Assembly (NCBI GenBank): GCA_017879645.1
Contig: JAAEXZ010000017.1
Coordinates: 1 to 36,169 of the forward strand
Source of the DNA: Nitrosomonas sp.
GTDB lineage: Bacteria; Pseudomonadota; Gammaproteobacteria; Burkholderiales; Nitrosomonadaceae
Direction: 5' to 3'
Length of the DNA: 36,169 nucleotides
Positions 8,024 to 16,629 of this stretch are shown here, piece by piece. Under the pieces are notes generated by a model that was given only the letters and a program-made list of their open reading frames with translations, did not search any database and was not told where the DNA came from. Within the stretch, counting starts at the first letter, position 1. Each line of letters begins with the position of its first letter. A program made the position numbers and the translations under genes.

Positions 8024-8040
8024 CGTTTATTCCCTCAAAC
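8024..8040 (-). promoter_or_regulatory. GAGGGAATAAACG element upstream of peptide gene 1
   Basis: On the minus strand this reads GTTTGAGGGAATAAACG. It lies 92 bases upstream of the start codon of peptide gene 1 and is matched 93 bases upstream of peptide gene 2. GGGAATAAA has the look of a -35 element for an extracytoplasmic-function sigma factor, but no matching -10 is certain, so the type of site is an inference. Confidence 0.5.
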
Positions 8041-8175
8041 CTCATATTGCGTTCAAACTGAATTCAATTATTTTAAAAATAACGAGCCAATCACATTTCT
8101 CACAAAGACTCAGACTATAATCTCGTTCGTTTTTTACAAGTACAGGCTTAAGGGCACTTCACCACCGACGATTAA

Positions 8176-8268
8176 TTAACGGTGGTTTGGGCCGTGATTA
8201 CCTCTATCATCACCAGGTTTATCATCGGCGCCATGTTTTCCAGCTTTCAAATTTGTTTTAACTTGCAT
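8176..8268 (-). CDS. 30-residue His/Asp/Gly-rich peptide 2, MQVKTNLKAG head (putative exported peptide precursor)
   Basis: Sister of the gene at 7840-7932 with two amino-acid changes, Arg11 to Lys and His24 to Asn. The frame stays open upstream to an ATG at 8379, but the start at 8268 is chosen because it has an AAAGGA ribosome binding site and matches the start of the sister gene, whereas the 37 residues upstream have no counterpart there. Head, predicted Ala-Gly cleavage point and tail composition are as in peptide 1. A short inverted repeat (ACCACCG / CGGTGGT, 8161-8186) overlaps the stop but has no T run, so transcripts may read on into peptide gene 1, 243 bases downstream. Confidence 0.8.
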   Translation of the reverse strand: MQVKTNLKAGKHGADDKPGDDRGNHGPNHR

Positions 8269-8360
8269 GTTTTTTCCTTTAATGTTTTTAAAAAAAGCAC
8301 TCTCATATGCGAGTAACAATGTAAGAAAACAAGAATTACTCTTTTCTTTTTTTCTTACTC

Positions 8361-8377
8361 CGTTTATTCCCTCGAAC
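8361..8377 (-). promoter_or_regulatory. GAGGGAATAAACG element upstream of peptide gene 2
   Basis: On the minus strand it reads GTTCGAGGGAATAAACG, one base different from the copy upstream of peptide gene 1, at the same distance from the start codon. The A/G-rich bases just downstream are also partly alike in the two copies. Probable promoter or activator site. Confidence 0.5.
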
Positions 8378-8481
8378 AATCACAAGGTTCACAAAATTTT
8401 TATTTTTTTGAGACTTAACTGAAAAAATATTTATTTTTCATAATGAAAACAATATGATAAAACCAACTCAATATTTTCAAA

Positions 8482-8495
8482 TTTATTCCCTCAAC
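8482..8495 (-). promoter_or_regulatory. Third GAGGGAATAAA element
   Basis: On the minus strand it reads GTTGAGGGAATAAA. It lies about 215 bases upstream of peptide gene 2 and no small gene follows at the usual distance. It may be a second promoter for the tandem genes or the remnant of a further, lost copy. Confidence 0.35.
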
Positions 8496-8649
8496 TGAAC
8501 ATCGACTGCTCGACTCGTCTGGATTGATCGGGCGATCCGCTATTGTGAGGTTATCTCGCAAGCAACTCGCTTCCTCGTTCTCGTAAGCCACTGCCAAGCC
8601 GGATTGTTTTTCAAGAGAATGCGCGCAGGTTTGCTCAAATTCCCCGCAA

Positions 8650-8688
8650 TTAACATCAGTTAACCACCACCATTTAACATCAGTTAAC
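8650..8688. repeat. Two copies of TTAACATCAGTTAAC, 24 bases apart
   Basis: Exact 15-base copies start at 8650 and 8674. A shortened copy (TTAACATC) starts at 8697, and a near copy (TTAACATTAGTTAA) lies at 7944-7957 just upstream of peptide gene 1. Each copy is a partial palindrome (TTAAC...GTTAA). Spacing close to two helix turns suggests a regulator binding on one face of the DNA, upstream of the small peptide genes. Confidence 0.5.
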
Positions 8689-9302
8689 GATGACAATTAA
8701 CATCCTGTATCTACCTGTAAACCCCATGGTTAGGTATTCTCTGCATCGCGCGCATGAGGATTCCACAAATCGAATCCGTATGCATCGCGTAACTATTCCA
8801 ACGAATGCAGTTAGCTAAAGTTATGTTTGACGCAATTGAACTGTTACCCCATTCAAGCCATTTTGGAAATGGTCACGGCCATTGCTCAGAACAACACAAC
8901 AAACACGCTCAACTGGTTTCTTCCCGGTTTGTTCCATCCCTGTATCAATCATTGCCAGCATCACATCTTCCTTGTGTACTGCTGTCACCACTGTTCTATG
9001 CTTTTCAGGCACCCAGTATCCATCGTTACGGGGGTATCGATGGGCATTTCGCCTCTGGCCGAGCACTTGACATGACTGTGGACGCCAAACCCGATGAAGC
9101 CTTGTTGAGATTGAATACAACTTAACTTTGCATCCGGGTTTTGCTCACAACAATATTCACAAAACCCAGTGCTGTACTCGTATGAGCAGCCGGTTAACGA
9201 GTAATGACCGGTTATTTCAGTCATGAGTAGAAGAAATGCTGTCCAGAATGCGTCAAACGCTTTCCACACAGCAAATCTTCGGCAACGAAAAGGGGTATAA
9301 AA

Positions 9303-11291
9303 ATGAAGCAAACAGACTCAAAACGCACGGTGTTTGGAGTCATGGCAGCAGCCATCCTTTTCACGGGCATACAGGGCACGACATACAGTGCCCCCGTACC
9401 CGGCGGAACGCTGAATCCACTGAAGATACCGAAATATGTCAGGCCATTGACGATTCTCCCTCCCATGCCAAAATCGGCCAATCCACAAGGCTTTACCGGA
9501 GATTATTACGAAATTGCAGTGCGCCAATTCCATCAGGAGGTAGTACCCAACCTAAGTACCACGGTCTGGGGTTATGGTTCGATTACCCATCACAGAAGTT
9601 TCAGTTATCCGGCCTATCCGATCGAGGCCACAGCCAACAAACCGGTTCGCGTCAAATGGATCAACGACTTGAAGCAGGTCAATGGGAAATTCTTACCGCA
9701 TCTGCTGCATATCGACCAAACATTGCACTGGGCCAATCCGGCATCAGCGGACACCATGGGAGAAGACCCCACACGATATACCGGCCCCGTACCCATGGTT
9801 CCACACCTGCACGGCGCACATGTCACACAGGATAGCGATGGTTATCCCGAAGCCTGGTTTTTACCGAATGCCACCAATATACCGGTCAGCTTCGCCAAAG
9901 TCGGCACCAAGTACGAGCAGTTTAAAAACGAAGCCCAAACGGCTTATGGGCAAACCTGGGGACCCGGTACATCTGTCTATCAGTATCCGAATGATCAGCG
10001 TGCTGCTGCACTCTGGTACCATGACCACTCTCTGGGCATGACGCGCGTCAATGTCTATGCAGGCCCAGCCGGTTTCTACTTTATTCGTGGCGGCACCAGC
10101 GATTTGACATCCGGTCTCCCCAAGGGCGCTTATGAAATTCCTTTACTGATCCAAGATCGTTCGTTCAACAAGGACGGATCGCTGTTCTATCCGAATAATC
10201 GCGCCTTCTTCGAAGGACTTGCCAAAGGCAAACTGAAAATTCCATTCACGCCAGACACCACAATCGATGGCGAGCAAAGTACCGTTGCACCGGCCTGGAA
10301 TCCCGAATTCTTTGGCAACACCATGGTCGTCAATGGTAAAACCTGGCCCTACCTGAATGTCGAAAAACGGCGTTACCGTTTTCGCATCCTGAATGGCTCC
10401 GATACCCGTTTCCTGATCCTCAAAATGAGCAACAGCCAGAAATTCTGGGTCATTGGCAATGACGGCGGCTTCCTGCCGACACCGGCAAAAGTCGATACAT
10501 TGCTTGTGGCCCCTGCCGAACGCTTCGATGTAATTGTCGATTTCAGCAATGCGCCGCTGAAAAGCAAAATCACGCTGAAAAACATCGGCCCCGACTCACC
10601 TTTCAGCGGTGGCTCGCCCGGAGTGGACTTTGATTCTGCCGACCCGGATACCACCGGGCAAGTCATGCAGTTCCGGGTTGTAGCGAGCAAAGGCACCGAT
10701 CACAGCCAGCACCCGGCAAAAGTGCAGCTTCCTGCCATTTCACGCATCACAGGCACACCCGTCGTTCGTCATTTGTCATTGAATGAAATGGAATCCAGCA
10801 CGGTTTATATCCCGGTGGATGCAACTGGCGCACCCGTTTTAAACAATCTGGGCGAACTCGTTGCCATTTCCAGAAATGACGCCAACGCAGCACCGTTTGG
10901 GCCTGAAACGGCTGAGCTTGGCTCCATGGATGCCAGTGGCACACCTGTACCCAGCCTGTGGATGGATCCCATTTCAACGCAACCCACCATCGGCCAGACC
11001 GAAGAATGGGTGCTCTACAATTACACCGAAGATGCACACCCGATACATTTACACCAGGTGCAATTCGAAGTCATCGAACGTATCGATGTAGCAGGCGCAA
11101 AAACGCCTGCCCAGCCATGGGAAACCGGATTCAAGGACACGATCATTGCCTACCCGGGCGATGGTGTGACCCCGGGCATTACGCGTGTCAAAGCCAAATT
11201 CGACATCATCGGATTATTTGCGTGGCACTGTCACATTCTGTCGCATGAGGACAATGAGATGATGCTGCCCATCCAAACCGTATCACCCTGA
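9303..11291 (+). CDS. Secreted multicopper oxidase (CotA/bilirubin-oxidase-like)
   Basis: A 662-residue laccase-type enzyme that would oxidise phenols, bilirubin-like compounds or metal ions with reduction of O2 to water. The N-terminus is a signal peptide (Arg8, hydrophobic stretch, TYSA at 27-30), so it acts in the periplasm or outside. All four copper motifs are present: HLHG at 168-171, WYHDH at 238-242, HPIHLH near 580, and HCHILSHEDNEMM near 642-654. The type-1 copper axial ligand is Met (ten residues after the Cys), which suggests a moderate potential. The spacing and three-cupredoxin length fit CotA or bilirubin oxidase rather than the shorter Nir-type proteins. The ribosome binding site is AAAGGGG, 8 bases before the ATG. 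The next gene encodes another secreted protein in the same direction 153 bases on, so they are probably functionally linked. Confidence 0.92.
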   Translation: MKQTDSKRTVFGVMAAAILFTGIQGTTYSAPVPGGTLNPLKIPKYVRPLTILPPMPKSANPQGFTGDYYEIAVRQFHQEVVPNLSTTVWGYGSITHHRSFSYPAYPIEATANKPVRVKWINDLKQVNGKFLPHLLHIDQTLHWANPASADTMGEDPTRYTGPVPMVPHLHGAHVTQDSDGYPEAWFLPNATNIPVSFAKVGTKYEQFKNEAQTAYGQTWGPGTSVYQYPNDQRAAALWYHDHSLGMTRVNVYAGPAGFYFIRGGTSDLTSGLPKGAYEIPLLIQDRSFNKDGSLFYPNNRAFFEGLAKGKLKIPFTPDTTIDGEQSTVAPAWNPEFFGNTMVVNGKTWPYLNVEKRRYRFRILNGSDTRFLILKMSNSQKFWVIGNDGGFLPTPAKVDTLLVAPAERFDVIVDFSNAPLKSKITLKNIGPDSPFSGGSPGVDFDSADPDTTGQVMQFRVVASKGTDHSQHPAKVQLPAISRITGTPVVRHLSLNEMESSTVYIPVDATGAPVLNNLGELVAISRNDANAAPFGPETAELGSMDASGTPVPSLWMDPISTQPTIGQTEEWVLYNYTEDAHPIHLHQVQFEVIERIDVAGAKTPAQPWETGFKDTIIAYPGDGVTPGITRVKAKFDIIGLFAWHCHILSHEDNEMMLPIQTVSP

Positions 11292-11444
11292 AAAACCTTT
11301 TGAGACCCTGAAACGGATCTCGCGTTATTCATGGCAAACACAGACCCGGAGCGCATCACATGCTTCGCCGTTCGCGACGAGACGGTGCTTCTCCATTTTT
11401 GCAACAAAAACTAATTTGAAAGATAACTCGATAGGACACATATC

Positions 11445-12812
11445 ATGCAATTTACAATCCATAAATCACTGACTGGCAGCATCAGCAAAAAACTGACGAC
11501 AACCCTTGCATCCATTATCACCCTTGTTGGATTAAGCACGCAGCCCGTCCAATCTGCATTGACCGACAAAGGTCCCATCCACCCCATCAATAAATTCCCA
11601 TCCTGGGTATCCGACGCCAATGGTAATGCCCTGCAGCTCTGCCTTGATGGGAATGGAGCCGGAATTTGCACTTTCAGCCCGGCAATCGCCGGCAATGCCT
11701 TTTCCGAAGCAACCGGTTTCGGTATCGAGGCATTCTGGTGGAATGCCAGCGCCACACTCAATCTCGTCGGCGGTCGAAAAGCACTGCTGGTGCAAGCGTT
11801 GGAAGCTACCTACTTGCCAGGCACGCCAGCCGCAACGACACAATTTGCTTTTGGTCGCATCAGATTGCGCGTCGATATTCCGGTTGCAGGGCACTATAAA
11901 ATCTGGCATCCCTCATTGAATGAAAACAATGGCTGCCAACCCGAAGAATTCAGCGCAAATGCTGGCACCCGTGCGATCAATGTCACTCGCGATATTGGGG
12001 GCGGCACACCTTTTGACAATATCCTGAAAGGCGAGGTGGGTCCGTTCCTCATTTGGGACCCCAATATCCTGCCGGCTGCACCCGCTGGTTATGTCGGCGA
12101 TCCAAATGTCAATCATGAAGTCATCGGGGGACATTGCGATATCAATTACTTCCGTATCGAAGGACCGGCTGGTGTCAATCTGGACGGCGCCGGTAACAAT
12201 TTTGTACAAACCAACTTGTTTTCGGTACAAGGAAAAATTTTCGATCCCACGAATATTCCACCCAGTATCGAGCCTATTCGTGCAACCTACTTCCGCACCA
12301 CCAATGCCTCCACTGGCAATACGACCGCACGCATCAATGTCTGGGTCAAAGCGCCACCCACTGCATCCGTAACCATCACCGATCTGCCACAAGCCAATCA
12401 AAATGGTGATATGACCTACGATGGTGGCAGTACATTCTTCAAGCGCTCCCTGTTAAACGCCACTTATGGCCCGCATATCCCGGCTCAGGTAACGGTTGTG
12501 GCCACCAGCGACAACGGCATGTTCTCCACGCAGGCGATGAATATCATTGACCAAGTCAACATCCAGTCCGTGAGTTGGGTGGCAGCAACGCAAACACTGA
12601 AGGTCGTTGCCTTATCCAGTGACAAGATAAGTGTCAACTCGGGAATTGCGCCTGAACTGACCCTTAAGGCAGGAATCAATACATACCCAATGACACAGTC
12701 TGGTGCAGCAGGCCGATACGAACTGACGCTGACGGGCATTACCGTACCGCCTGCACGCGTAACGGTAACCTCATCAAAAGGCGGCTCGGATTCCGAAGAA
12801 ATTCCGGATTAG
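11445..12812 (+). CDS. Secreted protein of unknown function, partner of the multicopper oxidase
   Basis: A 455-residue protein with a signal peptide (about residues 1-38, ending PVQSA). The mature start has HPINKFPSW and a conserved-looking CLDGNGAGIC segment. A central beta-rich part holds several aromatic and Cys residues (NNGCQPEEF, GGHCDINYF). The last about 170 residues look like immunoglobulin- or fibronectin-like strands rich in Thr and Val (VTVVATSDNGMFS, VTSSKGGSDS). I have an unverified memory of similar secreted proteins in other proteobacteria, without a known function. A weak AGGACA lies before the ATG. It is placed 153 bases after the oxidase with no clear terminator between them, and a terminator follows it, so the two are likely one transcript. 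A role as substrate carrier, surface anchor or partner of the oxidase is an inference. Confidence 0.75.
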   Translation: MQFTIHKSLTGSISKKLTTTLASIITLVGLSTQPVQSALTDKGPIHPINKFPSWVSDANGNALQLCLDGNGAGICTFSPAIAGNAFSEATGFGIEAFWWNASATLNLVGGRKALLVQALEATYLPGTPAATTQFAFGRIRLRVDIPVAGHYKIWHPSLNENNGCQPEEFSANAGTRAINVTRDIGGGTPFDNILKGEVGPFLIWDPNILPAAPAGYVGDPNVNHEVIGGHCDINYFRIEGPAGVNLDGAGNNFVQTNLFSVQGKIFDPTNIPPSIEPIRATYFRTTNASTGNTTARINVWVKAPPTASVTITDLPQANQNGDMTYDGGSTFFKRSLLNATYGPHIPAQVTVVATSDNGMFSTQAMNIIDQVNIQSVSWVAATQTLKVVALSSDKISVNSGIAPELTLKAGINTYPMTQSGAAGRYELTLTGITVPPARVTVTSSKGGSDSEEIPD

Positions 12813-13194
12813 CTCGGAAAGTTCACTCCCTATTTGCCTCTCGCCATGACCCAATGGCCTGATGGCTTGATGACATCCCCGGCCAGTCCGGGGATTTTCA
12901 TTTACTTCCCTCTTTTCATGACAACCTGAAGCGATTGACCACCTGTGGGTTGGTCGGTCATTTCAAAAAACAAGTCATGTGATGCATCGCGAACCAGCCT
13001 GATCCTTTTTGCAGCCAAGCTGAACGCAGTTTTATCCTTCGCTTCCTTACTGACCAATACCATTCAGTCACGATTCAGCCGCGGAATTGCACAATGATCC
13101 CCGAGATACCGAGCAAGTGGGTATCGGGCAACTGAAACATCACGCTGGCATTACCGAAATCATGCTAGCCAATTTTCGATGCAGGAGAAACATC
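12813..13194. other. Non-coding stretch between the oxidase pair and the His-rich lipoprotein
   Basis: Apart from the terminator at 12875-12899 I see no gene. The open frame of the lipoprotein gene extends upstream to 13087, but that extension has no ribosome binding site and would place the lipoprotein signal peptide inside the protein. Confidence 0.6.
12875..12899 (+). terminator. Intrinsic terminator after the oxidase partner gene
   Basis: An 8-base stem ATCCCCGG / CCGGGGAT with a 5-base loop (CCAGT), followed by TTTT. It lies 63 bases after the stop of the secreted partner gene. Confidence 0.85.
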
Positions 13195-13548
13195 ATGACA
13201 ATTAGAAAAATACTTATATCCCTGATACTGATCAGTATGGTCTATCTGGCTGGATGTATGACAACGCCTTATTATGGCAGTACCGGATATTATCAAACCA
13301 CTGGCGCCAGCTATGGTTATGGCTATGGATACGGTTACCAACCTTCCTATTATGTCGGTCAAACCATCATCGGCGGTGGCTTACGCTACTACAACAATGG
13401 GCACGATCGGCACCGGCATCATTCGCATGGCGGACATAGACATCATCAGCATCAACTTGGCGGGCAATGGAACTCTGGCGGCAGACACCATCATCATGGC
13501 CATGGCGGACACTCGGGCGGTCACCGTGGCGGACATCACCGCAGATGA
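13195..13548 (+). CDS. Histidine-rich, Tyr/Gly-rich lipoprotein
   Basis: The start at 13195 has a good ribosome binding site (CAGGAG, 8 bases upstream) and gives 117 residues. A lipobox YLAGC puts the lipidated Cys at residue 21. After a Tyr/Gly repeat region (GYGYGYGY near 41-48), the last about 50 residues contain 18 His in runs such as RHHHHGHGG. The tail would bind Cu, Ni or Zn ions at the outer or inner membrane surface. It lies downstream of a secreted copper enzyme, so storage or buffering of copper is a reasonable idea, but no regulator or known copper operon member is next to it. Low-complexity sequence prevents family assignment. Confidence 0.8.
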   Translation: MTIRKILISLILISMVYLAGCMTTPYYGSTGYYQTTGASYGYGYGYGYQPSYYVGQTIIGGGLRYYNNGHDRHRHHSHGGHRHHQHQLGGQWNSGGRHHHHGHGGHSGGHRGGHHRR

Positions 13549-13838
13549 GAAACCCTACAATGCAGCGCCGTCAATCAACAACCTCCGGTGGGAATGAACC
13601 CCTCCCCTACTCACCCCACCGGGAGTTGCCCAACTGCCATATTCTCTGGCAGACAACAAACCGGTTCCGGCTAGGATAACCCGGCACCAAGCCAAACGAC
13701 CCGTCTCGGCAAGAACGCAAATACATTGCTACGCATTTTCGCTTTAGCGTATCATTATGCCCTCACGAACCCGAGCGCTTGAACTGATCTCAAAGCTCGA
13801 ACAATCAATCACTTGATCGATCATCTATCTGTAATGGA

Positions 13839-14183
13839 ATGAGAAAGTTACTGGTAACGCTATGCCTGCTGATCCTGCAATTCACTGCCGGATCCCATGT
13901 GGCATTCAGTCAGCAGACCCGGCATTTCCCAGTCAACAGCAAACTGGGACATCTGTCCGCGGTGGCATTTCCATTATTCACCATCGATGGTCAGCAGGTC
14001 TTGATGGGAGCAGGCGGACAAATTCGCGGCACGGACAATCTGATCATTCTACCGAGCACGGCAAACTATAATGGCCTCGTTCGCTACCAACTGGATATCA
14101 ACGGCACACTGCACCGCTTATGGATTCTGACTCCTGATGAAGCCAAACAGGCCAAGCAGGAAGAAGCCCAAAAACCGAAATAA
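13839..14183 (+). CDS. Small exported protein of unknown function
   Basis: A 114-residue protein with a clear signal peptide (about residues 1-24, ending HVAFSQQ). The mature part has short beta-like segments (VAFPLFTIDGQQVLMGAGGQIRG read in parts) and a Lys/Glu/Gln-rich end. I do not recognise a family. It lies 39 bases before miaB in the same direction, so it may be on the same transcript. No strong ribosome binding site is seen. Confidence 0.75.
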   Translation: MRKLLVTLCLLILQFTAGSHVAFSQQTRHFPVNSKLGHLSAVAFPLFTIDGQQVLMGAGGQIRGTDNLIILPSTANYNGLVRYQLDINGTLHRLWILTPDEAKQAKQEEAQKPK

Positions 14184-14222
14184 TATTACATTCATTTTTC
14201 AATCTTGATCCTCGTATAGATC

Positions 14223-15560
14223 GTGAGTAATAAGTTATACATCAAAACATTTGGCTGCCAGATGAACGAGTACGACTCGGAAAAGATGGCGGATGTACTC
14301 AATGCAGCCTACGGTATGGAACCCACCGACGACCCCGCCCAAGCCGACATCATTCTGTTCAATACCTGTTCCGTGCGCGAAAAGGCTCAGGAAAAGGTAT
14401 TTCATGACCTGGGGCGCGTGCGTCACCTCAAGGACAGCAACCCCAATCTGCTGATTGGCGTCGGCGGCTGTGTGGCAAGTCAGGAAGGCAAGGCGATCGT
14501 CAGTCGCGCACCGTTTGTCGATGTCGTGTTCGGTCCCCAGACCCTGCATCGTCTACCACAGTTGATTGAGAACCGCAAAACTACCGGGCGCCCGCAAGTC
14601 GATATCTCCTTTCCGGAAATCGAAAAATTCGACCATCTGCCACCCGCTCGCACCGAAGGTGCCACGGCCTTCGTTTCGATCATGGAAGGTTGCAGCAAGT
14701 ATTGCAGTTTCTGTGTCGTTCCCTATACGCGTGGCGAGGAAGTATCCCGTCCACTCGAAGATGTCCTCACCGAAATCGCCATCCTGGCTGGGCAAGGTGT
14801 CAAGGAAGTTACATTGCTGGGGCAAAATGTCAATGCCTACATGGGCAAAATGCCCGACAATGACCTGGCTGATTTTGCATTATTACTGGAGTATCTGCAC
14901 GATATTCCGGGAATCGAACGCATCCGCTACACCACATCGCACCCCAAGGAATTCACCTCGCGCCTGATCCAGGCTTACAGTGAGTTACCCAAACTCGTCA
15001 ACCACCTGCACCTGCCGGTGCAATCGGGATCCGACCTGATTCTGGCTGCGATGAAGCGTGGATACACGGCCCTGGAGTACAAATCGATCATACGCAAATT
15101 GCGCGCTATCCGTCCCGACATTTCGTTATCTTCAGACTTCATCGTAGGATTTCCGGGCGAAACCGAGGCCGACTTTGCCGCCACCATGAAACTGATCGAG
15201 GATATGAATTTTGACGAATCCTACAGTTTCATCTATAGCCCGCGTCCCGGCACCCCCGCTGCCGATCTGCCGGATGACACGCCACAGGAGATAAAACTGG
15301 AACGTTTGCAGCGCCTGCAAGCTCAGATCAATCAGCAAGCCCGCAAGATCAGCATGCAAATGGTGGGATCGGTACAGCGCGTACTCATGGAAGGTGTCTC
15401 GAAAAAAAATGCCGAAGAATTCTTCGGCCGTACCGACAACAACCGTGTCGTCAATCTGTCCTGCGATCCCGGCCTGATCGGTCATTTTGTCAACGTACGC
15501 ATCACCGAAGCCAAATCCCACACCTTGCGCGGCGAGTGGGTTGCGAATCCACCCGCATAG
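14223..15560 (+). CDS. miaB: tRNA-2-methylthio-N6-isopentenyladenosine synthase MiaB
   Basis: A 445-residue radical-SAM methylthiotransferase that adds the 2-methylthio group to isopentenyl-adenosine 37 in tRNAs. The N-terminal domain has Cys12, Cys49 and Cys83 for the auxiliary iron-sulfur cluster. The radical-SAM motif is Cys157, Cys161 and Cys164 (CSKYCSFC). These positions match the known enzyme closely. A TRAM domain occupies about the last 65 residues. The start codon is GTG at 14223, chosen because the conserved first strand ([11 protein letters not shown]) follows directly. It heads the run miaB-ybeZ-ybeY-corC, a common gene order in proteobacteria. Confidence 0.97.
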   Translation: MSNKLYIKTFGCQMNEYDSEKMADVLNAAYGMEPTDDPAQADIILFNTCSVREKAQEKVFHDLGRVRHLKDSNPNLLIGVGGCVASQEGKAIVSRAPFVDVVFGPQTLHRLPQLIENRKTTGRPQVDISFPEIEKFDHLPPARTEGATAFVSIMEGCSKYCSFCVVPYTRGEEVSRPLEDVLTEIAILAGQGVKEVTLLGQNVNAYMGKMPDNDLADFALLLEYLHDIPGIERIRYTTSHPKEFTSRLIQAYSELPKLVNHLHLPVQSGSDLILAAMKRGYTALEYKSIIRKLRAIRPDISLSSDFIVGFPGETEADFAATMKLIEDMNFDESYSFIYSPRPGTPAADLPDDTPQEIKLERLQRLQAQINQQARKISMQMVGSVQRVLMEGVSKKNAEEFFGRTDNNRVVNLSCDPGLIGHFVNVRITEAKSHTLRGEWVANPPA

Positions 15561-15624
15561 GTTTTACTTGCAAAGTATCGCTTCCGCTGAGAGAATCCTG
15601 ATATTGAATTAGCCTTGCTCGACA

Positions 15625-16629
15625 TTGAAGTCAAAACCACTCGAAATCTCATTTTCACCGGCCGATAATCAGCGGCTAGCCAATCTTTGCGGCACTCTGG
15701 ATGAAAACCTGAAACAGGTTGAAACAGCTCTGGATGTCATCATTTCACGCCGCGGTGAACATTTCAGCCTGTCGGGAAAATTACCCCAGACACAAATGGC
15801 AGCGCAGGCCCTACAACATTTCTACGATCATTCGCAACATCATCTGAGCCTGGAGCAAATACAACTGGGACTGATCGAAGTACTTAACCGCCAACATTAC
15901 CCGGTCGACGTAAAAAGCATCACGACTGAAGCGGAAGATGCGCGCCAGCTCCCGGGCCCACCACAACTGATGACACGCCGCAGCAACCTGTACGGTCGCA
16001 CGCCTCGTCAGTCGCAATATCTGCAGCAGATCCAGGAACATGACATCACCTTCGCAGTGGGCCCAGCCGGTACCGGCAAGACCTACCTTGCCGTCGCCAG
16101 CGCCGTCGATGCCCTGGAGCGTGGTCTGGTATCCCGCCTGATCCTGGTACGCCCTGCGGTTGAAGCGGGTGAACGCCTTGGTTTTCTGCCCGGTGACATG
16201 ACGCAGAAAGTCGACCCCTATTTACGCCCGCTTTATGATGCCTTATACGATCTGATGGGATTCGACAAGACAAGCAAGCAGTTCGAGCGCAATACCATCG
16301 AAATCGCACCGCTGGCATTCATGCGCGGACGCACGCTGAACCAGTCCTTCATCATTCTCGACGAAGCGCAGAACACGACACCGGAACAGATGAAAATGTT
16401 TCTGACCCGCATCGGTCTGGGCTCCAAAGCAGTAATCACGGGTGATGTCACGCAAATTGACCTGCCCAAGCACCAGAAGAGTGGATTGGTGGATGCGCAG
16501 ACCATACTCAACGATATTCGCGGTATTGCCTTCACTCACTTCAAGTCGGAAGATGTGGTCAGACACCCGCTGGTGCAGCGAATCGTCAATGCCTACGAAA
16601 AACATGACAAACAAAACCAGCAAACCTGA
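15625..16629 (+). CDS. ybeZ: PhoH-like ATPase YbeZ
   Basis: A 334-residue P-loop NTPase of the PhoH family, which works with the rRNA endonuclease YbeY in RNA and ribosome quality control. An N-terminal KH-like region (about 1-110) precedes the Walker A motif GPAGTGKT at 146-153, the conserved VRPAVEAGERLGFLPG at 175-190 and Walker B ILDEAQN at 244-250. The start is a TTG at 15625, preceded by no clear ribosome binding site. It is chosen because the family-typical N-terminus follows and no ATG occurs in range. It overlaps ybeY by 26 bases. Confidence 0.95.
   Translation: MKSKPLEISFSPADNQRLANLCGTLDENLKQVETALDVIISRRGEHFSLSGKLPQTQMAAQALQHFYDHSQHHLSLEQIQLGLIEVLNRQHYPVDVKSITTEAEDARQLPGPPQLMTRRSNLYGRTPRQSQYLQQIQEHDITFAVGPAGTGKTYLAVASAVDALERGLVSRLILVRPAVEAGERLGFLPGDMTQKVDPYLRPLYDALYDLMGFDKTSKQFERNTIEIAPLAFMRGRTLNQSFIILDEAQNTTPEQMKMFLTRIGLGSKAVITGDVTQIDLPKHQKSGLVDAQTILNDIRGIAFTHFKSEDVVRHPLVQRIVNAYEKHDKQNQQT

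Larger units (their letters stand above)
7835..8377 (-). repeat. Tandem duplication of a peptide gene and its upstream region (period about 336 bases)
   Basis: The block 7835-8040 is matched by 8171-8377 at an offset of 336-337 bases. Each block holds a 30-codon gene, its ribosome binding site, a leader region and a CGTTTATTCCCTC element. The coding parts are 83 of 93 bases identical. The untranslated part between start codon and element has diverged strongly. The retained ends and coding part with a diverged spacer suggest an old duplication under selection. Confidence 0.85.
8269..9302. other. About 1 kb between peptide gene 2 and the multicopper oxidase; no gene recognised
   Basis: The first half is AT-rich and holds the second and third GAGGGAATAAA elements and the TTAACATCAGTTAAC repeats described separately. 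The second half (about 8800-9300) has overlapping open frames on both strands (for example 8821-9120 minus and 8985-9311 minus). None has a recognisable family motif or a convincing ribosome binding site. It could be decayed coding sequence, but I cannot assign it. Confidence 0.5.

Noticed and set aside
7991-8179. A 62-residue plus-strand gene between the peptide genes
   Set aside because: No ribosome binding site or motif; it runs antisense through the leader region of peptide gene 1 and ends just inside peptide gene 2's stop region.
8176-8379. A 67-residue reading of peptide gene 2 starting at 8379
   Set aside because: The first 37 residues have no counterpart at the sister gene and no ribosome binding site; the start at 8268 has an AAAGGA site and matches the sister gene.
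8821-9311. A transposase or other gene remnant on the minus strand
   Set aside because: Two overlapping frames are open, but neither shows a family motif, terminal repeats or a ribosome binding site.
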